From Pseudomonas inefficax (GTDB taxonomy: Bacteria > Pseudomonadota > Gammaproteobacteria > Pseudomonadales > Pseudomonadaceae): a stretch of 64,000 nt of DNA. The position numbers were made by a program, and so were the translations under genes. This document shows positions 8,442 through 16,195 of this stretch, in pieces. The stretch is from positions 227,874-291,873 of the forward strand of contig NZ_OPYN01000164.1 of the NCBI RefSeq assembly GCF_900277125.1, in the 5' to 3' direction. Each line of letters opens with the position of its first letter. Position 1 is the first letter of the stretch. Under the pieces are notes generated by a model. The model ran no database searches, was not told the origin of the DNA, and saw nothing but the letters and a program-made list of their open reading frames with translations.

Positions 8442-9149
8442 ATGATGGCCAAAGACACCGAAACCGAAGGCGCACCACGACGCCATAGCGGCCGCTACAT
8501 ATACGAAGAACTGCGCAAACAGATCCTCACCCTCAAGCTCAAGCCGGGCGTGCAGCTGGACGAAGTTTCGCTGGCCGCGCAGTTCGGCCTGTCCCGCTCG
8601 CCGGTGCGCGATGCCCTGGCCCGCCTGATCACCGAGGGCCTGGTGGTGATCCTGCCGAACCGCACCACCTTGGTAACGCCGTTCGAGATCGAGGAGTTCC
8701 CCAACTACATCTCCGCCCTCGACCTGATTCAGCGCGCCGTCACCCGCCTGGCCGCCACCCAGCACCGCGAAGAAGACCTGGCAGCCATCCGCCAGGCCGA
8801 CGCCGCCTACCTCAAGGCCGTGACCAGTGGCGACTTCCAGGCGATGTCCGAGCTGAACAAGGCCTTCCACATGGCCATTGCCCACGCCGGCCGCAACCCC
8901 TACTTCATCAACTACTACGAGCGCCTGCTGGGCGAAGGCCAGCGCTTGCTGCACCTGCACTTCGACCATGTGGTCAGTTCTGCCAGCGCCCACCGCCTGG
9001 GCCGCGACCACGATGAAATCATCGAGGCCATTGCCGCCCGCGACGCCGACGCCGCCGAGGCCGCCGCGCACGAACACACCATGCTGTTCCAGCGCCGCTT
9101 CCTCGACTACATGCAGCAGAACCTGACGGCGCGCATGTCCATCGCCTGA
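8442..9149 (+). CDS. GntR-family transcriptional regulator (FCD subfamily)
   Basis: A 235-residue regulator. The N-terminal winged helix-turn-helix (YIYEELRKQILTLKLKPG, then LAAQFGLSRSPVRDALARL) is typical GntR; the C-terminal FCD all-helical effector domain carries candidate metal/ligand histidines (FHMAIAHAGRN and EHTMLF). FCD regulators usually repress neighbouring catabolic operons and respond to a pathway metabolite, so it probably controls the hydroxyproline genes and/or the SDR. Two adjacent ATGs (8442, 8445) are equally possible starts. The palindrome GTATGATAC at 8411-8419, just upstream, is a candidate autoregulatory site. Confidence 0.85.
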   Translation: MMAKDTETEGAPRRHSGRYIYEELRKQILTLKLKPGVQLDEVSLAAQFGLSRSPVRDALARLITEGLVVILPNRTTLVTPFEIEEFPNYISALDLIQRAVTRLAATQHREEDLAAIRQADAAYLKAVTSGDFQAMSELNKAFHMAIAHAGRNPYFINYYERLLGEGQRLLHLHFDHVVSSASAHRLGRDHDEIIEAIAARDADAAEAAAHEHTMLFQRRFLDYMQQNLTARMSIA

Positions 9150-9198
9150 CCCGCAAAGCATCCACACCACGTTGCCGGGGCTGATCCCATCAGTCCTG

Positions 9199-9236
9199 TT
9201 GACACGCGCACGTCCACTCACTATGTTGCATGCAAC
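9199..9236 (+). promoter_or_regulatory. Sigma-70 promoter with palindromic operator before SDR gene
   Basis: TTGACA (9199-9204), a 17-bp spacer and TATGTT (9222-9227) make a good sigma-70 promoter. The perfect 12-bp palindrome GTTGCATGCAAC (9225-9236) overlaps the -10, an ideal repressor position. The adjacent GntR protein is the obvious candidate binder. Confidence 0.6.
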
Positions 9237-9263
9237 CCTGCACACAACAAACAGGAGTCGCCG

Positions 9264-10019
9264 ATGAACAGGTTCGAGAACAAAGTGGCAATCGTTACCG
9301 GTGGTGCTGGAGGCATTGGCGCCGCCATTGCCAGCAGGCTGGCAAGCGAAGGCGCCACGGTAGTGGTCAGTGACGTCAACCTAGAGGCGGCGCAGGCCGT
9401 GGCACAGGCCATCGAAGCAGCGGGTGGCAAGGCCCGGGCGATGGCCGCAGACATTGCCTCGGGTGAGGCCTGCCGCGGCCTGGTGCAGGCGGTCGCAAGT
9501 GAATTCGGGCGCATCGACGTGCTAGTAAACAATGCCGGCATCAACCGCCGCGGCAACCTCCTGGCTCTGAGCGAAGACGATTGGCACAGCAGCTTTGCCG
9601 TCAACCTCGATGCCATGTTCCATCTGTGCCGGGCCGTGCTGCCGGGCATGATCGAAGCCGGTGGTGGCGCCATCGTCAACACTGCCTCGCAATGGGGTCT
9701 GTACCCGGCACCCGGGCACATCGCCTACAACGTGACCAAGGCCGCGGTAGCCTCGTTCACGCAGAACCTGGCACGCGACTACGCGCCGCAGAAAATCCGC
9801 GTGAATGCCGTATGCCCGGGCGAGATTCACACGCCGATGCTGGAAGCAGGGGTACTGCGCTCGGGCCGCACCATTGCCGACCTCGACCGCATGGTGCCGT
9901 TCGGGCGTATTGGCAAACCGGAAGAAGTGGCCGCGCTGGTGGCCTTCCTGGCGTCGGACGAAGCAGCATTCATGTGCGGGTCGTTGGTGGAGATCACCGG
10001 GGCGCAGGCGGTGGCCTGA
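9264..10019 (+). CDS. Short-chain dehydrogenase/reductase (SDR)
   Basis: Classical SDR of 251 residues. The cofactor motif TGGAGGIG lies at residues 12-19, NNAG near residue 90, and the Ser...Tyr-x-x-x-Lys site is visible as NTASQWG and YNVTK. The acidic residue after the second strand (VVVSDVN) suggests NAD(H) preference. An AGGAG ribosome site precedes ATG 9264. The substrate cannot be told from sequence; it follows the GntR regulator by 114 bases with its own promoter, so it may share control with the catabolic operon. Confidence 0.82.
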   Translation: MNRFENKVAIVTGGAGGIGAAIASRLASEGATVVVSDVNLEAAQAVAQAIEAAGGKARAMAADIASGEACRGLVQAVASEFGRIDVLVNNAGINRRGNLLALSEDDWHSSFAVNLDAMFHLCRAVLPGMIEAGGGAIVNTASQWGLYPAPGHIAYNVTKAAVASFTQNLARDYAPQKIRVNAVCPGEIHTPMLEAGVLRSGRTIADLDRMVPFGRIGKPEEVAALVAFLASDEAAFMCGSLVEITGAQAVA

Positions 10020-10046
10020 CGTACCACTCTTTCGCCTGACAAGCTG

Positions 10047-10087
10047 TTGCGAAATTACTTACAGTGAAATACTGTATGTGCATACAG
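10047..10087 (+). promoter_or_regulatory. LexA (SOS) box overlapping a promoter
   Basis: CTGTATGTGCATACAG (10072-10087) fits the CTG-N10-CAG LexA consensus with fully symmetric arms. It overlaps a -10 (TACTGT, 10070-10075) placed 17 bp from TTGCGA (10047-10052). This layout is typical of SOS-repressed promoters. The gene it serves starts 20 bases downstream at 10107. Confidence 0.78.
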
Positions 10088-10106
10088 CAAAAACAAGGAA
10101 ACACTT

Positions 10107-10349
10107 GTGTCCAGCACCGCCTCCGCCACCCCGAGCAGCTACGAACAACTGGGTATGCGCATCCAGAAGATCATCAACAGCCCCACGGCACAGCGCAGCC
10201 GTGCGGCGTTGATCTTTCGTCTGGAACAGGAAACCCCGGAAGACTGGGAAACCCTGCTTGGGGAAATCGCCGAAAACGACAACGTCACCCTCGCCCACCG
10301 CGACGATGGCGGTGTGCAGATTTTCTGGACAGTACCGAAGGAAGACTGA
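10107..10349 (+). CDS. DUF1654 family protein, probable SOS-regulated
   Basis: Small soluble protein (80 residues) of a Pseudomonas-specific family (DUF1654), recognised from YEQLGMRIQKIINSP and the C-terminal HRDDGGVQIFW. Its biochemical function is not known. GTG 10107 is the start, with AAGGAA 7 bases upstream. The LexA box directly ahead makes DNA damage the probable inducer. It stands alone; the next gene is on the opposite strand and converges on it. Confidence 0.8.
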   Translation: MSSTASATPSSYEQLGMRIQKIINSPTAQRSRAALIFRLEQETPEDWETLLGEIAENDNVTLAHRDDGGVQIFWTVPKED

Positions 10350-10362
10350 CCGCGCATCAACC

Positions 10363-10788
10363 TCAAGCCAGTGCCTGCAGGTAGGCACTGGCTTCGCGGT
10401 AACGCGCCAGCCGCGCCAGGTCGGTGGGGCCTGGGCAGGGAATGCGCGAAAGGTCGCTGTTGTCGGCCAGGTCGGCCAGCTTGACGGTGCGCGCCAGCGG
10501 GTCACCGCCCAGGCGCACCACGAAGTCCTGGTAGGCCTCGCCCTCACGGCGGCTGAGCGCCAGCAAGGCGGCAAGGATTTTCAGCGCGAAACCCTCGCGC
10601 GCCAGGTCGGATAGGGTCAGCGGGGTGTCTTCGATTACATCGTGAAGCACCGCGACAATCCGTTGTTCGGTTGTGCCAACCCGCATCATCACGCGTAGCG
10701 GGTGGAGGATATAAGCAGCCCCACCCTTGTCGTATTGCCCTTCATGCGCCCTGGCGGCCACGGCAATGGCCCGCTCCAGTGTAGACAT
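10363..10788 (-). CDS. HD-domain hydrolase (SpoT/MESH1-like)
   Basis: A 141-residue protein resembling a stand-alone N-terminal hydrolase domain of RelA/SpoT proteins: ARAHEGQYDKGGAAYILHPLRV, then the HD pair in VAVLHDVIEDT, and VKLADLADN. These are the metal-binding histidine/aspartate positions of (p)ppGpp- or nucleotide-hydrolysing HD enzymes. No synthetase or regulatory domain follows, so it is comparable in size to small alarmone hydrolases. ATG 10788 has GGGGAGGG just upstream; a longer in-frame start runs into the REP element. Substrate is not proven. Confidence 0.75.
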   Translation of the reverse strand: MSTLERAIAVAARAHEGQYDKGGAAYILHPLRVMMRVGTTEQRIVAVLHDVIEDTPLTLSDLAREGFALKILAALLALSRREGEAYQDFVVRLGGDPLARTVKLADLADNSDLSRIPCPGPTDLARLARYREASAYLQALA

Positions 10789-10846
10789 GAGGCCCTCCCC
10801 GTTCAGCTTCCTCCTGCCAAGCATAGCCAAAACTGCGAGGACAATG

Positions 10847-10960
10847 TGTGGGAGCGGCCTTGCGTCGCGATTGGGCCGCAAAGCGGCCCCGGCCATCTGT
10901 GCCAGGTTCAGATATCGGGGCCGCTACGCAGCCCTTTCGCGACGCAAGGCCGCTCCCACA
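10847..10960. repeat. REP/BIME inverted pair (GGCCTTGCGTCGCGA type)
   Basis: Two convergent copies of TGTGGGAGCGGCCTTGCG around a core containing GGGCCGCAAAGCGGCCC. It lies between two minus-strand genes (HD hydrolase and SPOR lipoprotein). Confidence 0.88.
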
Positions 10961-11020
10961 AGGTTTGCGCAGGCATCTGAATCTTGAGCAACACCGGTTA
11001 TCTCCCCGCAGGAAGCGGGG

Positions 11021-11590
11021 TTAGCGCGCTGCACCGTGCTGTATGACCACCGAATCGGTACCCAGCTTGGCCATTACCTCGGCCTTGCGTGCTTCGGCTT
11101 CCTCACGGCTGGGGAACGGCCCCATCAGCACCACCGGTTTGCCATCGCGGTACTCTACCGAGGACGGGATGCCCTTTTCGATCAGGCGTGCGGTCATGTC
11201 GCTGAGCGCACCCATGTTGGCGCCCTGGATGACCTCCACATCCCAGCCTTGCGGGGCCGGCTGGCCAGCCAGGGCTTCGGCACGGCGCTGCAGCTCGGCG
11301 CCACCGCACATCTCGCGGATGCGCAGGTTGTTGCCGCTGTCGTCGACGATGATTTCGTACTGGTCATCGCGCTTGATCGCCACGTAGCTGCGGTAGGCTT
11401 CGTACTGCCCGGCGTCATCCTTGCCACGGACCTGCCCGCAGATGGTGCCCTGGGTGTCGATCCGCACGTTGCCGAACTTGGCGGTCTTGGGGTTGTGCAG
11501 GTGTTCGGCCACCTGTTTGTGCACGCCTTCGACCTCGTTCTCACAGCCCGCCAGGGCGAGCACTGCCATTACCACAGCCAGTTTGCGCAC
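11021..11590 (-). CDS. SPOR-domain lipoprotein
   Basis: Predicted lipoprotein of 189 residues. A short signal (VRKLAVVMAVLALAGC) ends in a clear lipobox, LAGC. The middle part is a small domain with two cysteines (TICGQV, REMCGG). The C-terminal ~75 residues fit a SPOR domain, which binds denuded septal peptidoglycan (ANMGALSDMTARLIEKGIPSSVEYRDGKPVVLMGPFPSREEAE). GTG 11590 is the start because GGAGGT lies 6 bases upstream. A role at the cell envelope is likely; the partner is unknown. Confidence 0.72.
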   Translation of the reverse strand: MRKLAVVMAVLALAGCENEVEGVHKQVAEHLHNPKTAKFGNVRIDTQGTICGQVRGKDDAGQYEAYRSYVAIKRDDQYEIIVDDSGNNLRIREMCGGAELQRRAEALAGQPAPQGWDVEVIQGANMGALSDMTARLIEKGIPSSVEYRDGKPVVLMGPFPSREEAEARKAEVMAKLGTDSVVIQHGAAR

Positions 11591-11711
11591 GCGTGTACCT
11601 CCAGATTCGAAGGCGCGGATTCTACCACGCCCGCCCTGGGCGAGGACCGCGAACATACGTTACACCGTGCGACCAGTGGCCCTGCACCTCAGGCAGTCAT
11701 GGCATGCTTCG

Positions 11712-12827
11712 TCATGACGGCAGCAGATCCAAGGTCCGTTCGAGTTCATCGAGGTCGATGCGGAAGCCGATGCCATTGGGTATCCCGACCACAAAGCCGA
11801 AATGCTGTTGATCGCGATCAGTCAGGTACTTGTAGAAGCAGACAAAGCGATCAGGTGGCTGCAGCGTCAGCACCGAAGCGCCGGGCGATAGCACATTGAT
11901 ACCGTGGATCAGCTGGCTGCCCTCGACGCCCGCCACTACCCTCGCCCCGGCACAAGTTTGCACGATGGTTGCCAGGTCGCACTTCAAAGGATTAAGAATG
12001 CGAAAGCCGCGATGTTTATGCAGATGCTCGGCAATTTCCAGTTCGTTGTGCAGCAGGCGCGGATCTCCGTCACAGCCCCGCAGGATGAAAACCCCCGGGT
12101 GGGGCTGGTAATTCACCCGCGACAACAACTTCTGGCCCATGGCGCGGTATCGCTCGGACTGGTTTGTGTTGTGGCTGAAGTCATCGAACAGCACCAACTC
12201 TCGAAAAAACGCAGTGCGCAGCCGCAGCGGATGCATGCAAAGCCATTCTTCGTACTGCGGAGCCTGGGAAAAAAGCGGGAACCTGCCCGAGGGCGCCGTG
12301 GTTACCGGCACCCCTTCGTTACGGGCCAAAGCATAGGTTACGCAATCCTCGGCCAGCCATGTTCCAAACCAACGGTTGCCGTAACGTGAACAATAAGCGG
12401 CCCCACGCTCGATCTCTTGCTCCACGACGACCCGTGGCAACCCGTTGGGTCGGTCAGACAGCCAGAAGCTGGCATTGTTCTTGTACAGCGCGCCATCGAT
12501 CAGAATGACATCCTTGATCAGATAGCCCCTGGTCGGAGCCTGTTCGACGCTGCCCAACCCCTCCATGGTTCGCCGCGGATGCTCGAAAGGAAAGAAACGC
12601 TTCGCTTCCCAGCCGGTCACTCGCTCCAACTGGTTCGGCAGGAAGAAAGCGGGAGGCGCCGGGGTGACCTCGGCCGGCGCGATATCCCAGGTCTTGACCG
12701 CAAGGCTCTTGAGGTTCTCCGACGGCTTTCGTACCAAGCGCTTTCTTGCCAGGTACGTGTATGCGGCCAAGCTCCAGCTTTTACGGTCCGATCCCTTCGT
12801 GTCTACATCCGAAATATCGTTCATCAT
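11712..12827 (-). CDS. GT61-family glycosyltransferase
   Basis: A 371-residue protein with the signature region of glycosyltransferase family 61 (DUF563), found in capsule and O-antigen loci: IVQTCAGARVVAGVEGSQLIHGINVLSPGASVL, where GVEGSQL is diagnostic. The N-terminal third is unlike common relatives. Start may be either of two consecutive ATGs (12827 or 12824), after a GAGAG site. It lies 31 bases after the FemAB-like gene, so the two form an operon, probably for decorating a surface polysaccharide. Sugar specificity cannot be told. Confidence 0.75.
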   Translation of the reverse strand: MMNDISDVDTKGSDRKSWSLAAYTYLARKRLVRKPSENLKSLAVKTWDIAPAEVTPAPPAFFLPNQLERVTGWEAKRFFPFEHPRRTMEGLGSVEQAPTRGYLIKDVILIDGALYKNNASFWLSDRPNGLPRVVVEQEIERGAAYCSRYGNRWFGTWLAEDCVTYALARNEGVPVTTAPSGRFPLFSQAPQYEEWLCMHPLRLRTAFFRELVLFDDFSHNTNQSERYRAMGQKLLSRVNYQPHPGVFILRGCDGDPRLLHNELEIAEHLHKHRGFRILNPLKCDLATIVQTCAGARVVAGVEGSQLIHGINVLSPGASVLTLQPPDRFVCFYKYLTDRDQQHFGFVVGIPNGIGFRIDLDELERTLDLLPS

Positions 12828-12858
12828 GAAGCACTCTCATTGAAGGCATCTTTCACGC

Positions 12859-14001
12859 TCAGTTGGACGCTACTCTTTCCAGAATGGGAGGGGACTGAAA
12901 GTGGGCATACCGATCTCGCAAGTTCTCCAGCAGTAATTCGCCAGGCGCTTTCGCACAGTAAATGTATATCTTGAACAAACCACCGAAGACCATTTCACGA
13001 TAGCGGTCGACAATTTCCTCGTCACTTGGCCCATCCGGCAGCCCCAGATGCAGTGTGAGCTTACTGTCCTCGACGGCGAATAATGGGAACTCCCAGAGGA
13101 ACTTGGCGATGCCGGTCTTCGGTAGCCGGACGAACATATAGGCCTGGTTGCCCAAGGTATCCACATCACCGCCGCGCCGGCGCTTCCATTTCAAAAGCCC
13201 ATCGTCCGGACGTGCCAGGCATTGGCCGATATCGTAATAATCGAAACCCTGCTCGATGGCCCATTCCAGGGCCATGAAAGTAGTGATGGAGTTGACCTCG
13301 CGCAGTCGTTTGGGGTCGCTGAAGACAGCCTCCGGGTAGCCAAAGCGAAGCGTGCTCCAATAGCGCTTGCCGGCCCGGGTTATTACACAACCGAAATGAC
13401 AGGCGACAACCTCGTCGCCTTTCATTATCAGGTCGAGCCGGCCAACGGTCTGGGCGATGCGCACCACTTCCTGCGAGTCGAACTGCTTGGCATGCAGGCC
13501 ATGCCGCGCCTGAGCATAAGGCTGCAGCATTTCCCGATCGGCCTTGCCAATCGCCTCGTCGGTCAGCACCTGCTGCATACGGTATAGCGGCCGGCACTTG
13601 CGAATACTGCGGCGGAGTTCACCGTCGTAGCGAGCGATGATCTCCTCCAGCGGACGCCCCAGGGGGATGATGGCACTCAGGTAATGGGGTACGTACAGGG
13701 CCCCTGCACTGGGCATCTCGCTGATCAACAACCTATGGGACGCGGGGCCAGGTTGTTGCGCGCCATTGCCAGGCTTGGTGCCGGCCTCGGGCTTACCGCC
13801 GATGAGCAGCTTGGCCATTTCCCTGCGGCTCTTTCGACCGACATACAAGACCTCGTAGTCGTTACTTTTCTGTAGCCGGAACCTGGCGATTTCCCAGCGC
13901 CACAAACACGCGCGCCCCATTATATCCTGGGTCCAAATCAAGAACTTTCTTATTTCGAAGCGCATCGACGGCGTTATGAGCTTTCGTATGTGCTCTCTCA
14001 T
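12859..14001 (-). CDS. FemAB/GNAT-like acyltransferase
   Basis: A 380-residue protein whose central part looks like the BioF2/FemAB-type acetyltransferase fold (YDGELRRSIRKCR, then GDEVVACHFGCVITRAGKRYWSTLRFGYPE, and ITTFMALEWAIEQGFDYYDIGQ). Such enzymes transfer acyl or aminoacyl groups to cell-wall or exopolysaccharide precursors. ATG 14001 is chosen because AGGGA lies 9 bases upstream; an upstream in-frame ATG lacks a site. A good sigma-70 promoter lies about 100 bases ahead. Followed by the GT61 gene, it probably modifies the same glycan. Exact donor and acceptor are unknown. Confidence 0.68.
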   Translation of the reverse strand: MREHIRKLITPSMRFEIRKFLIWTQDIMGRACLWRWEIARFRLQKSNDYEVLYVGRKSRREMAKLLIGGKPEAGTKPGNGAQQPGPASHRLLISEMPSAGALYVPHYLSAIIPLGRPLEEIIARYDGELRRSIRKCRPLYRMQQVLTDEAIGKADREMLQPYAQARHGLHAKQFDSQEVVRIAQTVGRLDLIMKGDEVVACHFGCVITRAGKRYWSTLRFGYPEAVFSDPKRLREVNSITTFMALEWAIEQGFDYYDIGQCLARPDDGLLKWKRRRGGDVDTLGNQAYMFVRLPKTGIAKFLWEFPLFAVEDSKLTLHLGLPDGPSDEEIVDRYREMVFGGLFKIYIYCAKAPGELLLENLRDRYAHFQSPPILERVASN

Positions 14002-14104
14002 TTTATGTCCCTGGAGCTCACGCGGATAACAGGTTATAAGCACTGTCAAATAAACACCCAATCACCTTTGGCACTTAAACGCCATAGGCTGCCAGATACA
14101 AAAA

Positions 14105-14134
14105 TATTAAAGATCCGCGAAAAAGATCTGTCAA
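14105..14134 (-). promoter_or_regulatory. Sigma-70 promoter for acyltransferase-GT61 operon
   Basis: Read on the minus strand, TTGACA (14134-14129) and TTAATA (14110-14105) are 18 bp apart in an AT-rich stretch. The untranslated leader would be about 95 bases. A perfect 16-bp palindrome lies just upstream (14146-14161). Confidence 0.65.
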
Positions 14135-14145
14135 ACACGCCTAAT

Positions 14146-14161
14146 CATTGAATATTCAATG
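14146..14161. promoter_or_regulatory. Perfect 16-bp palindrome CATTGAATATTCAATG
   Basis: CATTGAATATTCAATG is fully symmetric and sits 12 bp upstream of the -35 of the acyltransferase promoter. It lacks the GC-rich stem and U-tract of a terminator, so a dimeric regulator binding site is the better reading. The regulator is not identified. Confidence 0.5.
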
Positions 14162-14227
14162 GTTAGCCAGTAAAAACAGTATGTTTTATGGCGCCATTTT
14201 TTCTTGTGGAATATCTTCACGGCCCAA

Positions 14228-15598
14228 TCAGGTGAACAGGCTGGTAATCATTTCACCGAAAAGGACGCCGATCAGCAGGGCGGGCAGCACTACAAGCTCG
14301 CGCTTCAGGTCCAGCAGACCCAGCTTGCGGTTGACAGGAAAAATCAGGAAAAGCGTGAAGAAGGTATGCAGCGCCACACCCCAGATGGCATAGGTCACGC
14401 CACCGATGGCCATGAGGACCGGCAGCAGGATAAACAGCGAAACGACCCGGATGATGTTGTCCATCGCCACGTATTTGGTCAGCCCCATGGCCAACCAGAG
14501 CTGGTGTGCCAGCGTGAAGCGCAAGGTGAAAAGCGAGAGCGAGAGAATCGCCATGGTATTGCCGGCGCCGGCATAACGGTCGTCGTAAAGCCAACTGATC
14601 ATCAGTGGGCTGGCAGTCAGCAAAAAACCGCAAGCAAACAGCGAGGTCAGGTCGAACAGCGCCCTGGAGCGGTAATAAAGGCTGCGCACCCGCTCTTTGT
14701 CGCCACTTCTCGTCGCCTCACTGAAGGCCGGCAAGGCGACTGCCCCCGCCAGCCGCAGCAGGACCGACTGAATGGCCCCGAGGATGGCCACAGCGATGGA
14801 ATAGACCCCTAGTTCCGCGACCGACATACTACCGCCGAACCAGATCCGGTCACCCTGCATCGCCAGGACCCCTACAGAGGACGATAACAAGATCCAGCGC
14901 CCGTAATCGAACACTTCGCGCAGCGCAGCCGGCTCCAATCGCAGGCGGTTGCGCGGCCCCTGGAAGATCAGGTGACTGAGTGCGGTGAAAACCAGTGTGC
15001 TCAGCAGGCCTGCGGCCACCAATGACCAGATGGAGCGGGTGAGATAGCCTGCCACGAGCATTGCTATCAAACCGACAAACTGCGCAATCAGCTCGGCGAT
15101 CACCACCTTCTTCTGCTGGAAGACACGGATGGCCACATCGACCTTGGGCGACTGGAAGCCATAGATGATTGCGGCGACCCCAGACAAAGCCAGTACCATC
15201 GGTAGCTCTGGAGCGGCATAGGTGGAATGGGCCGGCCACAGCTCGATGTGTTGCGTGAATTGTGCCCCCAGGGCCAATAGCAACGTGAGAAGGAACAGCA
15301 CAAAGCCACGGATGACTTGTACTGTCCACACGGTATCGAGAAACAGCGGTTCGTCGCCGCGCGAACTCTGAATGACGTTCGGCCGCAGCCCGACATCGGA
15401 AAGCATTTGCAGCAGCACGGATACAGTGGTCGCAATGGCCATCACGCCGAACATTTCCGGCACGAGCAAGCGGGTGATAACCAGATTGCCGCCCAGGCGC
15501 ATGACCTGGGAAGCAAAGACAGCGACAAGGTTCAACGCACTGGCCCACATGGCCCGTTTGCGCAGGCTCAACGGAAGCGACACATCTATCGAAGGCAT
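14228..15598 (-). CDS. Polysaccharide flippase (MATE/Wzx-type, PST family)
   Basis: Integral membrane protein of 456 residues with about 12-14 hydrophobic helices and the family N-terminus (KRAMWASALNLVAVFASQVMRLGGNLVITRLLVPEMFG). Proteins of this type move lipid-linked oligosaccharides across the inner membrane. ATG 15598 has only a weak AGAGA site. It is the first of three minus-strand glycan genes, separated from the next by a 226-base AT-rich region with its own promoter. No polymerase or priming transferase is nearby, so the locus may accessorise a glycan made elsewhere. Confidence 0.82.
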   Translation of the reverse strand: MPSIDVSLPLSLRKRAMWASALNLVAVFASQVMRLGGNLVITRLLVPEMFGVMAIATTVSVLLQMLSDVGLRPNVIQSSRGDEPLFLDTVWTVQVIRGFVLFLLTLLLALGAQFTQHIELWPAHSTYAAPELPMVLALSGVAAIIYGFQSPKVDVAIRVFQQKKVVIAELIAQFVGLIAMLVAGYLTRSIWSLVAAGLLSTLVFTALSHLIFQGPRNRLRLEPAALREVFDYGRWILLSSSVGVLAMQGDRIWFGGSMSVAELGVYSIAVAILGAIQSVLLRLAGAVALPAFSEATRSGDKERVRSLYYRSRALFDLTSLFACGFLLTASPLMISWLYDDRYAGAGNTMAILSLSLFTLRFTLAHQLWLAMGLTKYVAMDNIIRVVSLFILLPVLMAIGGVTYAIWGVALHTFFTLFLIFPVNRKLGLLDLKRELVVLPALLIGVLFGEMITSLFT

Positions 15599-15710
15599 AG
15601 CCGCATCTCTGAACCCATCGCTAGAGACTCACTATAGTCACAATTCGCCATGGGGCTATCCGAGCAGGCTGTAGCGCGTGAAATCGCCCTCCGCCGGGCA
15701 CAACAAAAAC

Positions 15711-15740
15711 AAAAGGGCGACCCCTTGGGGTCGCCCTTTT
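15711..15740 (-). terminator. Rho-independent terminator of tRNA-Val
   Basis: A near-perfect hairpin AAAAGGGCGACCCC-TT-GGGGTCGCCCTTTT has flanking A/T runs, so it can work in both directions. On the minus strand it lies 26 bases past the 3' end of the tRNA at 15767-15842. Confidence 0.88.
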
Positions 15741-15766
15741 GATGCCCGGAAACCGGGACTTCTATT

Positions 15767-15842
15767 TGGTAGGCACAATTGGACTCGAACCAACGACCCC
15801 CACCATGTCAAGGTGGTGCTCTAACCAACTGAGCTATGTGCC
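15767..15842 (-). tRNA. tRNA-Val (anticodon GAC)
   Basis: The minus strand begins GGCACATAGCTCAGTTGG and ends TGTGCC-TACCA, a complete 76-base cloverleaf with encoded CCA. The anticodon loop TTGACAT between CCACC and GGTGG gives GAC, reading Val codon GUC. An identical copy lies at 16105-16180. It has its own promoter and terminator. Confidence 0.96.
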
Positions 15843-15857
15843 TGTCGTGTGGGGCGC

Positions 15858-15886
15858 ATATTAGTGATCGAAAGCGTAGCTGTAAA
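15858..15886 (-). promoter_or_regulatory. Promoter of first tRNA-Val
   Basis: On the minus strand, TTTACA (15886-15881), a 17-bp spacer and TAATAT (15863-15858) lie directly before the tRNA. Confidence 0.75.
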
Positions 15887-15939
15887 GCGTTTTTTTCAGA
15901 AAAATCAAAAACTTTCGAATCCGAGCGGATCGCGCTTCT

Positions 15940-16033
15940 TGTAGGGGCAGCCTCGTGCTGCGAAAGGGCCAGCATGGGCGACTCAGTACCGGCTGCAGGA
16001 CTGGCCTCTTCGCAGCACAAGGCTGCTCCTACA
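15940..16033. repeat. REP/BIME inverted pair (CAGCC type)
   Basis: Convergent TGTAGGRGCAGCCTYGTGCTGCGAA units between the two tRNA-Val genes. The 785-base stretch 15599-16383 without protein genes holds two tRNAs, their promoters and terminators, this repeat, and the upstream region of the PauB/PuuB gene. Confidence 0.88.
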
Positions 16034-16064
16034 ACTCAACGACTACCTACAAAATCGGCCAATG

Positions 16065-16097
16065 AAAAAAGGGATGACCCTTGCGGATCACCCCTTC
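16065..16097 (-). terminator. Terminator of second tRNA-Val
   Basis: On the minus strand, GGGGTGATCC-GCAAG-GGTCATCCC followed by TTTTTT can form a hairpin with one G-U/mismatch step and a U-tract, starting 8 bases past the tRNA at 16105-16180. Confidence 0.7.
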
Positions 16098-16104
16098 TTC
16101 GATT

Positions 16105-16180
16105 TGGTAGGCACAATTGGACTCGAACCAACGACCCCCACCATGTCAAGGTGGTGCTCTAACCAACTGAGCTATGTGCC
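16105..16180 (-). tRNA. tRNA-Val (anticodon GAC), second copy
   Basis: Base-for-base identical to the tRNA at 15767-15842, including encoded CCA. The copies are 262 bases apart, each with its own promoter and terminator, so they are independent units rather than a polycistron. Confidence 0.96.
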
Positions 16181-16195
16181 TGTCGTGTGGTGCGC

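Noticed and set aside
11657..11711. Possible att site for an island inserted at tRNA-Val
   Set aside because: No copy of the tRNA 3' end (GGTTCGAGTCCAATTG) was found at the far end of the glycan block and there is no integrase, so tRNA-targeted integration cannot be claimed.
15626..15637. GACTCACTATAG, identical to the core of the T7 phage promoter, before the flippase gene
   Set aside because: The upstream TAATAC part is missing and it points away from the flippase gene; a 12-base match with no phage polymerase or phage genes nearby is best taken as chance.
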